DNA from: Chryseobacterium sp. KLBC 52
Lineage (GTDB): Bacteria > Bacteroidota > Bacteroidia > Flavobacteriales > Weeksellaceae
Assembly: GCF_003347605.1 (NCBI RefSeq)
Contig: NZ_QDFZ01000012.1
Location: forward strand, 62,001-126,000
DNA: 64,000 bases
Direction: 5' to 3'
Position 1 is the stretch's first letter; each line of letters starts with the position of its first letter. The notes below the pieces were generated by a model that worked only from the letters and a program-made list of their open reading frames with translations, was not told where the DNA came from and searched no databases. Position numbers and translations under genes: made by a program. Positions 40,545 to 49,418 of the stretch are shown piece by piece.

Positions 40545-41042
40545 TTAAGCTTCTTCAGTTTTAGCTTCTTCTTTTTTAGGAGCTGCTTCCACTGGAGCAT
40601 CAGATACGATATCAAACTCGTAGTTGTACTCAACATTTCTGTGAAGTCTGATAAGAGCTGCGAATTTACCAGTTCTTTTGATCGTGTTACCAGGAATCTT
40701 GATGTATTTTTTCTCTACAGAAACACCAGCTTTTTCTAAAGCAGCAGATAGATCAGCATTGTTGATAGATCCGAATAATTTGTCACCAGCACCTACTTTT
40801 GCAGGGATCGTGATAGAAGTTTTCTTCAATTGCTCAACTACAGCGTTAGCAGCAGCGATTAATTTAGCTTCTTCTTCTTTTCTAGCTTCTAATGTAGCTT
40901 CTAAAGCAGCTTTGTTTTTAGGTGTAGCTAAAAGAGCAATTCCTTGAGGAATCAAGAAGTTTCTAGCATAACCTGGCTTTACGTTTACTGTATCAAACTC
41001 AAGTCCTAAGTTTTCTACGTCTTTTTTTAGGATAATTTCCAT
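40545..41042 (-). CDS. rplI: Ribosomal protein bL9
   Basis: A 165-residue bL9. The N-terminal rRNA-binding domain MEIILKKDVENLGLEFDTVNVKPGYARNFLIPQG is typical, followed by the long connecting helix (NKAALEATLEARKEEEAKL) and the C-terminal domain. The C-terminus carries an Ala/Glu/Lys-rich tail (about residues 150-165) that makes it longer than the usual ~150 residues. Last gene of the rpsF-rpsR-rplI operon, 110 nt after rpsR. Confidence 0.97.
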   Translation of the reverse strand: MEIILKKDVENLGLEFDTVNVKPGYARNFLIPQGIALLATPKNKAALEATLEARKEEEAKLIAAANAVVEQLKKTSITIPAKVGAGDKLFGSINNADLSAALEKAGVSVEKKYIKIPGNTIKRTGKFAALIRLHRNVEYNYEFDIVSDAPVEAAPKKEEAKTEEA

Positions 41043-41152
41043 TGTTGTTGTCCTTTTTAAGATTTTAGTTTATATCTAAAATCAAGTTAGAATTAATGAT
41101 GTATTCAGCAACAAAAGAAGAGGAATACCTCTTCTTTTATTTATTTTTTGTC

Positions 41153-41455
41153 TTATTTCAATAAGTCAGCTACGTATGGTAGTAAAGCAAGGTGTCTTGC
41201 TCTTTTGATAGCAGCAGAAACTTTTCTTTGGTATTTTAAAGAAGTTCCAGTGTATCTTCTTGGTAAAATTTTACCTTGCTCGTTTACAAATTGTAATAAG
41301 AAATCAGCATCTTTGTAATCAACGTGCTTAATTCCGTATTTTTTGAATCTACAATATTTCTTTTCAGATTTTGTATTGATATCAAGTGGAGTAAGGAATT
41401 TTACTTCTGATTCTCCTCCTGCTGAGGCTTGTTTAGCCATTTCATCTATTGCCAT
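41153..41455 (-). CDS. rpsR: Ribosomal protein bS18
   Basis: A 100-residue bS18 with a Bacteroidota-type N-terminal extension ([21 protein letters not shown]). The core [21 protein letters not shown] and [30 protein letters not shown] match the 16S rRNA-binding domain. It pairs with bS6 on the platform of the small subunit. It starts 32 nt after rpsF. Confidence 0.97.
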   Translation of the reverse strand: MAIDEMAKQASAGGESEVKFLTPLDINTKSEKKYCRFKKYGIKHVDYKDADFLLQFVNEQGKILPRRYTGTSLKYQRKVSAAIKRARHLALLPYVADLLK

Positions 41456-41487
41456 GTCTTGTCTTTTTTAAAAAATAGGGTTAATAA

Positions 41488-41829
41488 TTAAGCTTTAGCT
41501 GCTTTTACTTTAGCTCTTCTTGTTACAGCGTACTCTACAGCGTGCTTGTCAAGTTTTGTAGTAAGGTAACGGATTACTCTTTCGTCACGCTTAAATGCTA
41601 ATTCTAAATCAGCAACTACAGTACCTTCTCCTTTAAATTCGATTAAAGTATAGAACCCATTCTTTTTCAATTGAATTGGGTAAGCTAATTTTTTTAATCC
41701 CCAGTTTTCTTTAGCAACGATTTCGCAGTTCTTTTCTTTGATTAGATCTACATACTTGTTCACTGCTTCCTCTACCTGTGCCTCAGATAGAACGGGAGTT
41801 AAAATGAAAACAGTTTCGTAATTGTTCAT
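41488..41829 (-). CDS. rpsF: Ribosomal protein bS6
   Basis: A 113-residue bS6 from the ATG at 41829 ([21 protein letters not shown]), chosen over an upstream in-frame start because it matches the family N-terminus and sits 33 nt after the promoter box. The ferredoxin-like domain includes [23 protein letters not shown] and [17 protein letters not shown]. First gene of the operon. In many bacteria the S6-S18 pair binds its own leader RNA; I could not identify such a site in this ~30-nt leader. Confidence 0.97.
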   Translation of the reverse strand: MNNYETVFILTPVLSEAQVEEAVNKYVDLIKEKNCEIVAKENWGLKKLAYPIQLKKNGFYTLIEFKGEGTVVADLELAFKRDERVIRYLTTKLDKHAVEYAVTRRAKVKAAKA

Positions 41830-41862
41830 AATGTTAAAAAATTTGTTAATTATTTCGAGGTG

Positions 41863-41870
41863 CAAAAGTA
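41863..41870 (-). promoter_or_regulatory. -7 box TACTTTTG of rpsF operon
   Basis: Exact TAnnTTTG on the minus strand, 33 nt upstream of the rpsF ATG. Confidence 0.55.
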
Positions 41871-41942
41871 GAAAATATATTTCTTATATGCAAGAGGATT
41901 GGTGAAATAGTTAGCGTTTCCTGAGAATGTCTATTCATCTTT

Positions 41943-43316
41943 TTATAGATTTCTGGATTCGGTTTCATCTTTGGATCTGATCTCCGTCAGAAAATTCACC
42001 TTCAAAACATCATACAAAGAATGTCTGCTTACAAGGATAGAGGCAATAGAAGATACCATTCCGGCAAGCATCAGATGGAATATCAGGGAATGTCTGTCCG
42101 TCATCTCCAGTACAATAATGGCGGAAGTAAACGGAGCTCTCGTAATGCCGGTAAGAAAAGCTACCATTCCGCCCAGAATTACCACATTGGTTTCGTTGGG
42201 TGTTAAATGAATAGCTCCAGAAATAACAGAGCCTATACTTGCTCCCGCTGTAAGAGCCGGAGCAAAAATTCCGCCGGCACCTCCTGAAGTAAAGGAAAGT
42301 GCAGGGCCCAGCATTCTGAGAATGGGAACATACCAGTCTTCATGTTTATCTTTAGTAAAAAGAACACGCTCCATAATTTCTTTTCCCGATCCCAGAACTT
42401 CTCTGTTGATGAAATAAGCGATGGAAGCAATAATTAAAGCACAAATGATCAGAAAGATTACATTGGCTTTATCTGTCTTCAGTTTTTTCTTCTTCCAGCT
42501 ATTGATTGTAAGCATGATAACCGATAACTGACTCGCCAGAATGCCGGCAGTAACCGCAACCAGTACAATCGGAAACATAACCATTAAAGAAACATCATTG
42601 GTTTTCGGATATCCCAGATATAAATAAGATCCTGCCAATGTTTGAGCGGTAAGGCCTGCAATAATTACTGCCGTAAACAAAGCCGTTTTAAAGTAATTGA
42701 TATGGGTTTTTGACAACTCTTCAACCGCAAAAACAATTCCTCCAAGCGGAGTGTTGAATGCTGCTGCCAGTCCGGCTGCCGCTCCTGTCATAATCATGTT
42801 TTTCTTTGAAATTTTCGGCCACCATTCGGGAAGGTATTCATTCACTTTTCTGAAAACGGAACCCGCAATCTGAATAGTAGGACCTTCACATCCTACCGCA
42901 CCTCCTCCGATTACGAGGATCACGGAAGAAAGTATTTTGAAAAAAATAATTTTAATACTTAACAGATTTCGAATCTTTCTATGTTCTTTTGGGTTGGCCA
43001 GTTCTACAGCTGCCATCACCTGTGGAATACCACTTCCTTTGGCATTGGGCGCAAATTCTTTCACCAACCACCATGATAATACAAATCCTATAGGAGCAAT
43101 AATGAAAATCATCCATGCATGCCAGTCGAAAATAAAATTCATGAGATGTTCACCCCATGCAAATACCTGTGCATACATCACAGCAAAAAAGCCTGTAATT
43201 ACAGATCCTATCCAAAAGGGAATAGCCTGAAGCAGATTGTGTTTCAGTTGTTCATTCCGTATATTATCGAAGGAATTTTTGAGAGATCTTTTTATGAGGG
43301 CGAAAATTTTCAGCAT
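41943..43316 (-). CDS. ClC-family chloride channel/transporter
   Basis: A 457-residue membrane protein with the ClC signatures GSGIPQVMAA (anion filter), GCEGPTIQIAGS (gating glutamate kept) and GAGGIFAPALTAGAS. The fold would be about 18 helices in an inverted repeat. Members are either Cl-/H+ exchangers or channels; the gating Glu favours an exchanger, but the internal proton glutamate was not checked. No C-terminal CBS domain. It is transcribed away from rpsF and begins 41 nt after the stop of the upstream hypothetical gene. Confidence 0.93.
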   Translation of the reverse strand: MLKIFALIKRSLKNSFDNIRNEQLKHNLLQAIPFWIGSVITGFFAVMYAQVFAWGEHLMNFIFDWHAWMIFIIAPIGFVLSWWLVKEFAPNAKGSGIPQVMAAVELANPKEHRKIRNLLSIKIIFFKILSSVILVIGGGAVGCEGPTIQIAGSVFRKVNEYLPEWWPKISKKNMIMTGAAAGLAAAFNTPLGGIVFAVEELSKTHINYFKTALFTAVIIAGLTAQTLAGSYLYLGYPKTNDVSLMVMFPIVLVAVTAGILASQLSVIMLTINSWKKKKLKTDKANVIFLIICALIIASIAYFINREVLGSGKEIMERVLFTKDKHEDWYVPILRMLGPALSFTSGGAGGIFAPALTAGASIGSVISGAIHLTPNETNVVILGGMVAFLTGITRAPFTSAIIVLEMTDRHSLIFHLMLAGMVSSIASILVSRHSLYDVLKVNFLTEIRSKDETESRNL

Positions 43317-43357
43317 CTGCAGATTTTGAGGGATGAAATTACGGTAAAATCTGGAAA

Positions 43358-43981
43358 TTATATTTCATTTAAAAACTTTGAGATGATTTCGGCACTTTCA
43401 ACCGTAAGAATATCAGGAATACCAAAGCTTAAAATACTGTTTCTCACTTCAAGTTTAAAATTTTCATTGGGAAAACTTTTGATAATTTCTTTTCTCTTTT
43501 GAGTTAAAAAATTCATGGTTTTATATTGATCATTTCCTACTACATAAAAATCTTTAAACTCACGGTCTTTAAAATTAATATTGAAACTGCTGAAAATTCC
43601 TGCAACCTTATCCATTAATTTCTTTTTATTGAGGGAAATATATCCAAAGTTTTCATCTAATTCTTTTAATCCCCAAAGTTGAATGGTATCATATTTACGT
43701 CCTAAACGTGCACCTCGGGAAGTCATGCCAACTTTACTGACAATAAAAAGATAGAAAGTACTTTTTTGGTTTTTGTCTTTTACTAAATAACAGATTTGCG
43801 GGATAAATAACGGATACATATCATGAGAGCTGAATCGTTCATAAGGAGATTCTTTATTATCAATCACTGAAATATCATATGACTCAGAAAGGAGATCAAA
43901 AACCTCAGTAATTAATTTTTCATCTTCCTCTGTGAAATCAAAAAATCGTGTAATGTCATATTTTCTGTAATCCGGATCCAT
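43358..43981 (-). CDS. Hypothetical soluble protein
   Basis: 207 residues from the ATG at 43981 (MDPDYRKYDITRFFDF). An upstream in-frame start would add 21 hydrophobic residues of poor quality, so I prefer this one. The protein is alpha/beta with many Lys/Asp/Phe and no signal peptide or membrane segment. ISVIDNKESPYERFSSHDMYPLF and YDTIQLWGLKEL are distinctive but match no family I know. It lies 41 nt upstream of the ClC gene in the same direction; co-transcription is possible. Confidence 0.65.
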   Translation of the reverse strand: MDPDYRKYDITRFFDFTEEDEKLITEVFDLLSESYDISVIDNKESPYERFSSHDMYPLFIPQICYLVKDKNQKSTFYLFIVSKVGMTSRGARLGRKYDTIQLWGLKELDENFGYISLNKKKLMDKVAGIFSSFNINFKDREFKDFYVVGNDQYKTMNFLTQKRKEIIKSFPNENFKLEVRNSILSFGIPDILTVESAEIISKFLNEI

Positions 43982-44172
43982 TTTCGCAAATAATATTTGT
44001 TTAAAAATAATGCTAATCAATCTAATTTCCAAAAAAGTTAGCACAGTATATAAATATTTTAAATAATTATTGATTTGATTTATAATTGTTGTTTTTGTTG
44101 AATATTTGATATTTATTTGGTAGGATAATTAGTCTTTTGGAGTATTGTTAAGCTTGGTAATGAAAAAACAAA
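43982..44172. other. AT-rich spacer without recognised gene
   Basis: Upstream region of the hypothetical gene, before the E2 terminator. It contains several TTTG words and no frame I can support. Confidence 0.5.
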
Positions 44173-44199
44173 AAAGCCCCCGATTTAATCGAAGGCTTT
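44173..44199 (-). terminator. Terminator of second E2 gene
   Basis: Stem AAAGCC..GATT with AATC..GGCTTT; two C/A plus-strand mismatches become G-U pairs on the minus strand. The minus-strand T-run follows. Confidence 0.8.
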
Positions 44200-44252
44200 C
44201 ATTTTATATGATCAACAATAAGCAAAATTACTTATTACTGATTATTTATTAC

Positions 44253-45560
44253 TTATATTTCTGTGTTCAGATCCCAGTTTTCAAGGTAGTCGTGAACGTG
44301 CTTCAGCATCATTCCTCCTAGGGAACCGTCTACCACTCTGTGATCATAAGAGTGAGACATGAACATTAAGTTTCTGATAGCGATTACGTCTCCATCAGCT
44401 GTTTCAAGAACTGCAGGCTTCTTAACGATTGCTCCGATGGCTAAAATAGCTACCTGAGGCTGAGGAATGATAGGTGTTCCCATAAGGTTTCCGAAACTTC
44501 CTACGTTAGAAATTGTATACGTTGCCCCTTGAGTATCTTCTGGTCTCAATTTCTTGTTTCTTGCTCTGTAAGCCAGGTCATTGATTGCCTTTGCAAGACC
44601 TGAAAGAGATAACTGATCAGCATTTTTGATCACAGGAACAATAAGGTTTCCGTCCGGAAGGGCAGTAGCCATACCGATGTTGATGTTTTTCTTTTTGATG
44701 ATGTTTTCACCATTTACAGAAACATTGATCATTGGGAAATCCTGAATGGCTTTCACTACCGCTTTTACGAAAATAGGCATGAAAGTCAGTTTTTCACCTT
44801 CACGTTTTTCGAATACAGCTTTGTTTTTATTTCTCCATTTTACAACGTTGGTAACGTCTGTTTCAATGAAAGAAGTAACGTGTGGGGCAATTTGTTTTGC
44901 TTTTACCATGTTTTCAGCGATGATCTTTCTCATTCTGTCCATTGGAATGATCTCATCACCTGCACTTACCGGAATGGTAGCTGCAGGAGCAGATACTGCC
45001 GGCTGTGGAGTAGATGCTGCTGGTGCCGGAGCCGCCTGCTGAGCTGGCTTGCTTCCTCTGTTAGCAACATACGCTAATATATCTTCTTTGGTAATTCTTC
45101 CTTCTAAACCGCTTCCCTTGATAGTTTTCAGTTCAGTTTCAGAAATGTTTTCCTGTTGTGCGATAGATTTTACGAGTGGAGACAGATAAAGATCTCCTGA
45201 GAATTCTACGTTTGAAGCAGCCATTGTTTGTAAAGGCTCTTCAATCGCTTTTAAAGTTTCAGCATCCGGAGTAGCCGCCGGAGTTTCAGTTTTTACTTCT
45301 TCTGAAGCTGTGCCTTCTCCTTCAATTTCTAAAATAGCAATGGCTTCACCTACTTTTGCAACTTCATCTTTTTGCTTTAAAATTTTTACAATTTTCCCCG
45401 AAACTGGTGTCGGTACGTCTGAATCTACTTTATCTGTTGCAATTTCTACTACGGAGTCATCCTCCTTTACGTTATCACCTTCATTGAATAACCAAGTGAT
45501 AATTGTCGCTTCCATAACCCCTTCTCCCATGGATGGAAGCAATAATTTGTATTCTGCCAT
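44253..45560 (-). CDS. 2-oxo acid dehydrogenase E2 acyltransferase
   Basis: A 435-residue E2. The lipoyl domain (residues 1-76) carries the lipoylated Lys in IATDKVDSDVP; after a linker comes a subunit-binding domain (YLSPLVKSIAQQENISETELKTIKG and GRITKEDI), an Ala/Pro linker, then the catalytic domain ending MSHSYDHRVVDGSLGGMML. It is distinct from sucB; the SHSYDHRVVDG/GGMML ending resembles branched-chain 2-oxoacid E2s. No E1 or E3 gene is adjacent, so the acyl specificity stays open between branched-chain and pyruvate types. Confidence 0.9.
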   Translation of the reverse strand: MAEYKLLLPSMGEGVMEATIITWLFNEGDNVKEDDSVVEIATDKVDSDVPTPVSGKIVKILKQKDEVAKVGEAIAILEIEGEGTASEEVKTETPAATPDAETLKAIEEPLQTMAASNVEFSGDLYLSPLVKSIAQQENISETELKTIKGSGLEGRITKEDILAYVANRGSKPAQQAAPAPAASTPQPAVSAPAATIPVSAGDEIIPMDRMRKIIAENMVKAKQIAPHVTSFIETDVTNVVKWRNKNKAVFEKREGEKLTFMPIFVKAVVKAIQDFPMINVSVNGENIIKKKNINIGMATALPDGNLIVPVIKNADQLSLSGLAKAINDLAYRARNKKLRPEDTQGATYTISNVGSFGNLMGTPIIPQPQVAILAIGAIVKKPAVLETADGDVIAIRNLMFMSHSYDHRVVDGSLGGMMLKHVHDYLENWDLNTEI

Positions 45561-45580
45561 TTTTGATTTTTAGATTTTGA

Positions 45581-45588
45581 CAAATATA
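45581..45588 (-). promoter_or_regulatory. -7 box TATATTTG of second E2 gene
   Basis: Exact box on the minus strand, 20 nt before the ATG. Confidence 0.55.
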
Positions 45589-45623
45589 TAAAAAAAATCG
45601 GTTTTTTTAAGAAATATATAATC

Positions 45624-46451
45624 TTAGCTAAATTCGATATAAATATTTTCGCCTACATTCAGTCCAAACAGGCTTTTAGCACCGTTTTTCTTGCTTCCTT
45701 TGTAGATGGTAAGCTCCAATAACTGACTATCATTGAAGATAGCAGCAGACTGCCCGTGGAATTCGGTCTCCCTTTTCCAGTCTGAAACCACCTCTGTGTG
45801 GCTTGAAAATATTCGTGAAAGGCTTAAATTTCTGAATTTTATCGTAAAACTGCTATAGCCTTTACTGATGTTTTCAAAAAAATCTTTATTGATATTTGAT
45901 ATTATATTTCCGAAATTGTCAATATAAGTCACTTCACCAATAATCATTCCTTCCGATTCATTATAAACCGCTCTTGGAAACATGAGTTGTTTTGCAGTGT
46001 TTATTTTTCTTCCTATAACTTCAGGAAGTCCACCATTGGCAAGATGCACTGCTGCAGGAACAAAAATGTCTGTAGAAGTGAAGTTGATAACGTCATCAAA
46101 ACGATTGTTCAGTGTAAGCTCGTAGATCGCTTCCGGTTTAATATCAAAAAATATGAGGCTTAAAAGGCCGTTATCTGCCGCCAGGAAGTAAGATCCGTCA
46201 GCTTTATAAATAAGATTCTTTCTCGATTTGTTGTAAAAACTGTCTACGGAAAGAATGTGGATGCTTCCTTTGGGAAAATATTTATATGCATTTCTTACAA
46301 TATACGATGTTTGTATAAGGTTGAATGCCTGGATTTCGTGGGTGATATCAATAATATTAACCTCAGGGTTTAGAGACAGAATTTTGCCTTTCACAGCGGC
46401 AACTCTGTAATCTAAATTTCCGAAATCCGAAGTAAGGGTAATAATTGACAT
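45624..46451 (-). CDS. SAM hydrolase (DUF62 / SAM hydroxide adenosyltransferase)
   Basis: 275 residues from the ATG at 46451; an in-frame TTG two codons earlier is less likely. The N-terminal domain has IITLTSDFGNLDYRVAAVKG with the catalytic aspartate, VNIIDITHEIQAFNL and AADNGLLSLIF; the C-terminal barrel has VTYIDNFGNIISNI. Related enzymes include fluorinase and chlorinase, but most homologues hydrolyse S-adenosylmethionine to adenosine and methionine. Presumed cytoplasmic. Divergent from phoH, with box TAACTTTG on the minus strand at 46480-46487. Confidence 0.9.
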   Translation of the reverse strand: MSIITLTSDFGNLDYRVAAVKGKILSLNPEVNIIDITHEIQAFNLIQTSYIVRNAYKYFPKGSIHILSVDSFYNKSRKNLIYKADGSYFLAADNGLLSLIFFDIKPEAIYELTLNNRFDDVINFTSTDIFVPAAVHLANGGLPEVIGRKINTAKQLMFPRAVYNESEGMIIGEVTYIDNFGNIISNINKDFFENISKGYSSFTIKFRNLSLSRIFSSHTEVVSDWKRETEFHGQSAAIFNDSQLLELTIYKGSKKNGAKSLFGLNVGENIYIEFS

Positions 46452-46584
46452 GAGCAATTTATAGAATAGTGTAGTATTGCAAAGTTATTTAAAATAAAAA
46501 GAAAGCCCGAAAGATTGTTGAAAAGAATTTGATATAAATTTGAAAAAAAGCTTTAATTTTAAAATCTAAAAATAAAAATACTGC

Positions 46585-47544
46585 ATGTTTGAATTAACAT
46601 ATGATTTGGAAGATATCGATGCGAAAATCTTCTATGGAGTTAATAACCAATATTTCAACTTAATAAAATCAAGCTTTCCAACCATTAAAATTACAGGAAG
46701 AGATCATTTTATCTTTGCCATGGGAAATCAGGAAGCTTTAGACATACTGAAACAAAAACTGGACGATATTGTCAGTTTTATCTCCAAAAACAATTCAATA
46801 GGGCTGAAAGATGTTGAAAATATATTGAATATTAAAGACGAAAATGAGAAGCAACTGGTATTCGATCAGGATATCATTGTAAAAGGAGTTAACGGAAAAG
46901 TAATTAAAGCTAAGACGACCAATCTTAAAAAGCTGGTCAAAGAGACGGAGAAAAAGGACATGGTTTTTGCCATTGGGCCTGCAGGTACCGGAAAAACTTA
47001 TACCAGCGTTGCATTGGCGGCAAGAGCTTTGAGAGATAAAGAGGTGAAAAGAATTATCCTGACAAGACCGGCCGTAGAAGCAGGAGAAAGTCTTGGATTC
47101 CTTCCTGGTGACCTTAAAGAAAAGCTGGATCCGTATTTACAGCCTTTATACGATGCGCTTCGTGATATGATTCCGCATGAGAAACTGGAAGGTTTCATGG
47201 AGAAGAAAGTGATTGAAGTAGCACCATTGGCTTTCATGAGAGGGCGTACTTTGGATGATGCTTTTGTGATTCTGGATGAAGCACAGAATACCACTCATGC
47301 ACAGATGAAAATGTTCCTTACCAGAATGGGAATGAATGCTAAGTTCATTATCACAGGAGATCCGAGTCAGATTGATCTTCCTAAGAACCAACAATCCGGA
47401 CTGAAAGAGGCTATGAGAATTTTAAATGGAGTAAAAGAAATCGGATTTGTGCATCTTACAGAAGAAGATGTAGTAAGACACCCGGTAGTAAGAAAGATTA
47501 TTCTGGCGTATAACGATGAGGAGAAAAGACTGAGAAACGACTAG
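46585..47544 (+). CDS. PhoH-family ATPase
   Basis: A 319-residue PhoH-like protein. An N-terminal KH-like domain (FPTIKITGRDHFIFAMG) precedes the P-loop ATPase with Walker A GPAGTGKTYTS and Walker B DDAFVILDEAQN, plus ITGDPSQIDLP. The family is an RNA-linked ATPase, often near ybeY in ribosome maturation; ybeY is not adjacent here. The start at 46585 gives the standard N-terminus. Confidence 0.93.
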   Translation: MFELTYDLEDIDAKIFYGVNNQYFNLIKSSFPTIKITGRDHFIFAMGNQEALDILKQKLDDIVSFISKNNSIGLKDVENILNIKDENEKQLVFDQDIIVKGVNGKVIKAKTTNLKKLVKETEKKDMVFAIGPAGTGKTYTSVALAARALRDKEVKRIILTRPAVEAGESLGFLPGDLKEKLDPYLQPLYDALRDMIPHEKLEGFMEKKVIEVAPLAFMRGRTLDDAFVILDEAQNTTHAQMKMFLTRMGMNAKFIITGDPSQIDLPKNQQSGLKEAMRILNGVKEIGFVHLTEEDVVRHPVVRKIILAYNDEEKRLRND

Positions 47545-47626
47545 TTCTGAATTTGTAAAAGTTTCTGTTAACCTTTTGTTAACTTTAAAATAGTTAGTTA
47601 AAATTTGTTAATTTGAAAAAAATAGT

Positions 47627-47634
47627 TAGTTTTG
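47627..47634 (+). promoter_or_regulatory. -7 box TAGTTTTG with -33 TTTG at 47604
   Basis: Exact -7 box; a TTTG element at 47604-47607 lies 19 bp upstream, the expected -33 spacing. It drives the outer-membrane protein gene at 47664. Confidence 0.6.
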
Positions 47635-47663
47635 CAGACCTTAAATGTAAAAACTAACTAAAC

Positions 47664-48326
47664 ATGAAAAAACTTTTACTTGTTGCAGCAGTCGCTGCTA
47701 TGGGAATTTGTGCCAACGCACAGGAATTTCGATTTGGTCCAAAGGCTGGTTTCGCAATGTCTACTATTAAACTAGACGATAAGCAAGATGATCTTGACGG
47801 AAGAAAAATGTCTCCTAAATATACCTTCTATATTGGTGGAATGGCTGAGTATAAATTCAATGATAACTTTGCTGTTCAGGGAGAGGTTTTGTATTCACCA
47901 CTTGGAGCCAAGGAGAAAATTGATGGAGTAAACGCCGGAGGAATGTATTTTGGTGAATCAACTAAAGTAACTTTTGGAACTCTTTTGGTTCCTGTTTCTG
48001 CGAAATACTTTATTACAGAAGGTTTCTCTGTAGCTGCAGGTCTTAACGTAGGAATCATTCTTACTGCCAAACAAAAGACTGTAATAGGTTCAGATTTCCT
48101 TGACGTAGAAATGGAAGGAGATGCCGGTGATGTAGATATTAAAAAAGATATCAAGTCTTTAAATCTTGCCCCTTTCTTAGGTGTTGAATATATGCTGGAA
48201 AACGGACTTTTCTTTGATGCAAGATACAGCTTGGGAGTATCCAACCTATCCAATGACAACAGCGGAGGTACTGTAAAGAATAGCTTTGCTCAGGTAGGTG
48301 TAGGCTTTAAATTCGGAGGAAACTAA
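47664..48326 (+). CDS. PorT-type outer-membrane beta-barrel protein
   Basis: A 220-residue protein with signal peptide MKKLLLVAAVAAMGICANA. The mature part alternates polar/hydrophobic residues in strands (FGPKAGFAMSTIKL, YIGGMAEYKFNDNFAVQGEVLYS, FFDARYSLGVSNLS) and ends AQVGVGFKFGGN, the terminal strand pattern of an 8-stranded barrel. It is related to the gene at 50877-51530 (AEYKFNDNFAVQGEVLYS vs VEHKLNSKFALQGEVEYA). Function is structural or unknown. Own promoter and terminator. Confidence 0.85.
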   Translation: MKKLLLVAAVAAMGICANAQEFRFGPKAGFAMSTIKLDDKQDDLDGRKMSPKYTFYIGGMAEYKFNDNFAVQGEVLYSPLGAKEKIDGVNAGGMYFGESTKVTFGTLLVPVSAKYFITEGFSVAAGLNVGIILTAKQKTVIGSDFLDVEMEGDAGDVDIKKDIKSLNLAPFLGVEYMLENGLFFDARYSLGVSNLSNDNSGGTVKNSFAQVGVGFKFGGN

Positions 48327-48355
48327 TTCTGAAAAATTTACTTTCAAATGATAAT

Positions 48356-48384
48356 AAAAGCAGGACAAATTTTGTCCTGCTTTT
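48356..48384 (+). terminator. Terminator after first barrel gene
   Basis: AAAAGCAGGACAAA and its complement form a long stem with a T-run. Confidence 0.85.
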
Positions 48385-48425
48385 CTGTTATAAGGCAATT
48401 TTATTCTAATGATGAAAATAATTAG

Positions 48426-48433
48426 TATTTTTG
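48426..48433 (+). promoter_or_regulatory. -7 box TATTTTTG of second barrel gene
   Basis: Exact box 25 nt before the ATG at 48459. Confidence 0.55.
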
Positions 48434-48458
48434 CAGGGTAAAATTTAAACTTAAAAAA

Positions 48459-48959
48459 ATGAAAAAACTACTATTACTAGGTGCTTTTGCACTTTTAGGA
48501 GGTGCTGCTCAGGCACAGGAAGGTTTTAAATTGGGTGGACATATTGGTGTTCCTGTATCTGACGCAAGTGATGTATCTTCGTTTACATTAGGAGTGGATG
48601 CAGCTTATATGTGGAATATTGCTAAAGGTTTTGACCTTGGGGTAACCACAGGATATTCTCATTTCTTTGGAAAAGATCACTTTGATGATTTCGGATTTGT
48701 TCCTGTAGCTGTTTCCGGGAAATACAGATTTAAGGGTGCTCCTATTTTTGTAGGGTTAGACCTTGGATATGGTATTTCTACAAAGGATGGAGTAGATGGA
48801 GGTTTCTATGCACAGCCTAAATTTGGATATCAGATGTCTAAAGGAGAGTTGTACATCGGTTACCAATCTATCAGTAATAAGCGTGACCTGCCAGGATGGG
48901 GAAGATATAGCTGGAATGTAGGAGCGGTTAACCTAGGTTATAATTTCTTTTTGAAATAA
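48459..48959 (+). CDS. Small outer-membrane beta-barrel protein
   Basis: A 166-residue protein with signal peptide MKKLLLLGAFALLGGAAQA. Mature strands (FKLGGHIGVPVS, FTLGVDAAYMWNI, GKYRFKGAPIFVGLDLGYGIS, LYIGYQSIS) and a terminal aromatic strand (VGAVNLGYNFFLK) fit an 8-stranded barrel. Different sequence family from its neighbours. It is transcribed alone between two terminators. Function unknown. Confidence 0.82.
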   Translation: MKKLLLLGAFALLGGAAQAQEGFKLGGHIGVPVSDASDVSSFTLGVDAAYMWNIAKGFDLGVTTGYSHFFGKDHFDDFGFVPVAVSGKYRFKGAPIFVGLDLGYGISTKDGVDGGFYAQPKFGYQMSKGELYIGYQSISNKRDLPGWGRYSWNVGAVNLGYNFFLK

Positions 48960-48980
48960 GAAAAAACAAGTGCATATGAG

Positions 48981-49007
48981 AACTCCGGCCGAAGGCCGGA
49001 GTTTTTT
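48981..49007 (+). terminator. Strong terminator after second barrel gene
   Basis: AACTCCGGCC-GAA-GGCCGGAGTT with a T-run, an unusually GC-rich stem for this DNA. Confidence 0.9.
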
Positions 49008-49418
49008 CATTACTTATATATAAATGTACAGAGTGTTAATCATAAATTTTTAATAGAGTAGATCTGTAACGATTAGAAATACGTGAAAATAGTCTTAAAT
49101 AATAAACAATTGTTTAAATTTTAAGAGTTAATAACTTTAAAATTAGTAATTTAGGTTAATTAATTTTAGCATTTTTCCAGAATTTATGGGGTTTTGCAAA
49201 AAATGGTAAAATTTAAAAAGTTAAATATATTTGTGTCTTGTTGAAAAAAAGTGATTTTTTTATTCATAATATTGTGAAAAACTTAATAAGTCTTCTTAAC
49301 TAGGATTTATTTTTATAAAACTCCAAATTTTAACAATGATATTAATCACATTAACAAATTTTAATATTAGTGGGGACCACTGTAAATTTGCCCTCAGAAA
49401 GTATTAAAATTTTTTACA
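49008..49418 (+). promoter_or_regulatory. Long AT-rich regulatory spacer
   Basis: No gene is seen. Two exact boxes occur: TATATTTG at 49226-49233 and TAAATTTG at 49383-49390; the second is 29 nt before the ATG at 49419. GTGG-GGA-CCAC (49370-49380), the only GC-rich patch, is an 11-nt inverted repeat directly upstream of the second box and could be an operator. Confidence 0.5.

Noticed and set aside
43334..43347. TACGG half-site between ClC and hypothetical genes
   Set aside because: Only one half matches the TACGG-N4-CCGTA palindrome and there is no matching promoter layout.
44253..45560. Second E2 gene as a duplicate of sucB
   Set aside because: Lipoyl and catalytic signatures differ and the gene stands apart from sucA; it fits another 2-oxoacid dehydrogenase complex.
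45624..46451. SAM-dependent halogenase
   Set aside because: The sequence shows only the common DUF62 signatures; nothing supports halide specificity, so SAM hydrolase is the sober call.
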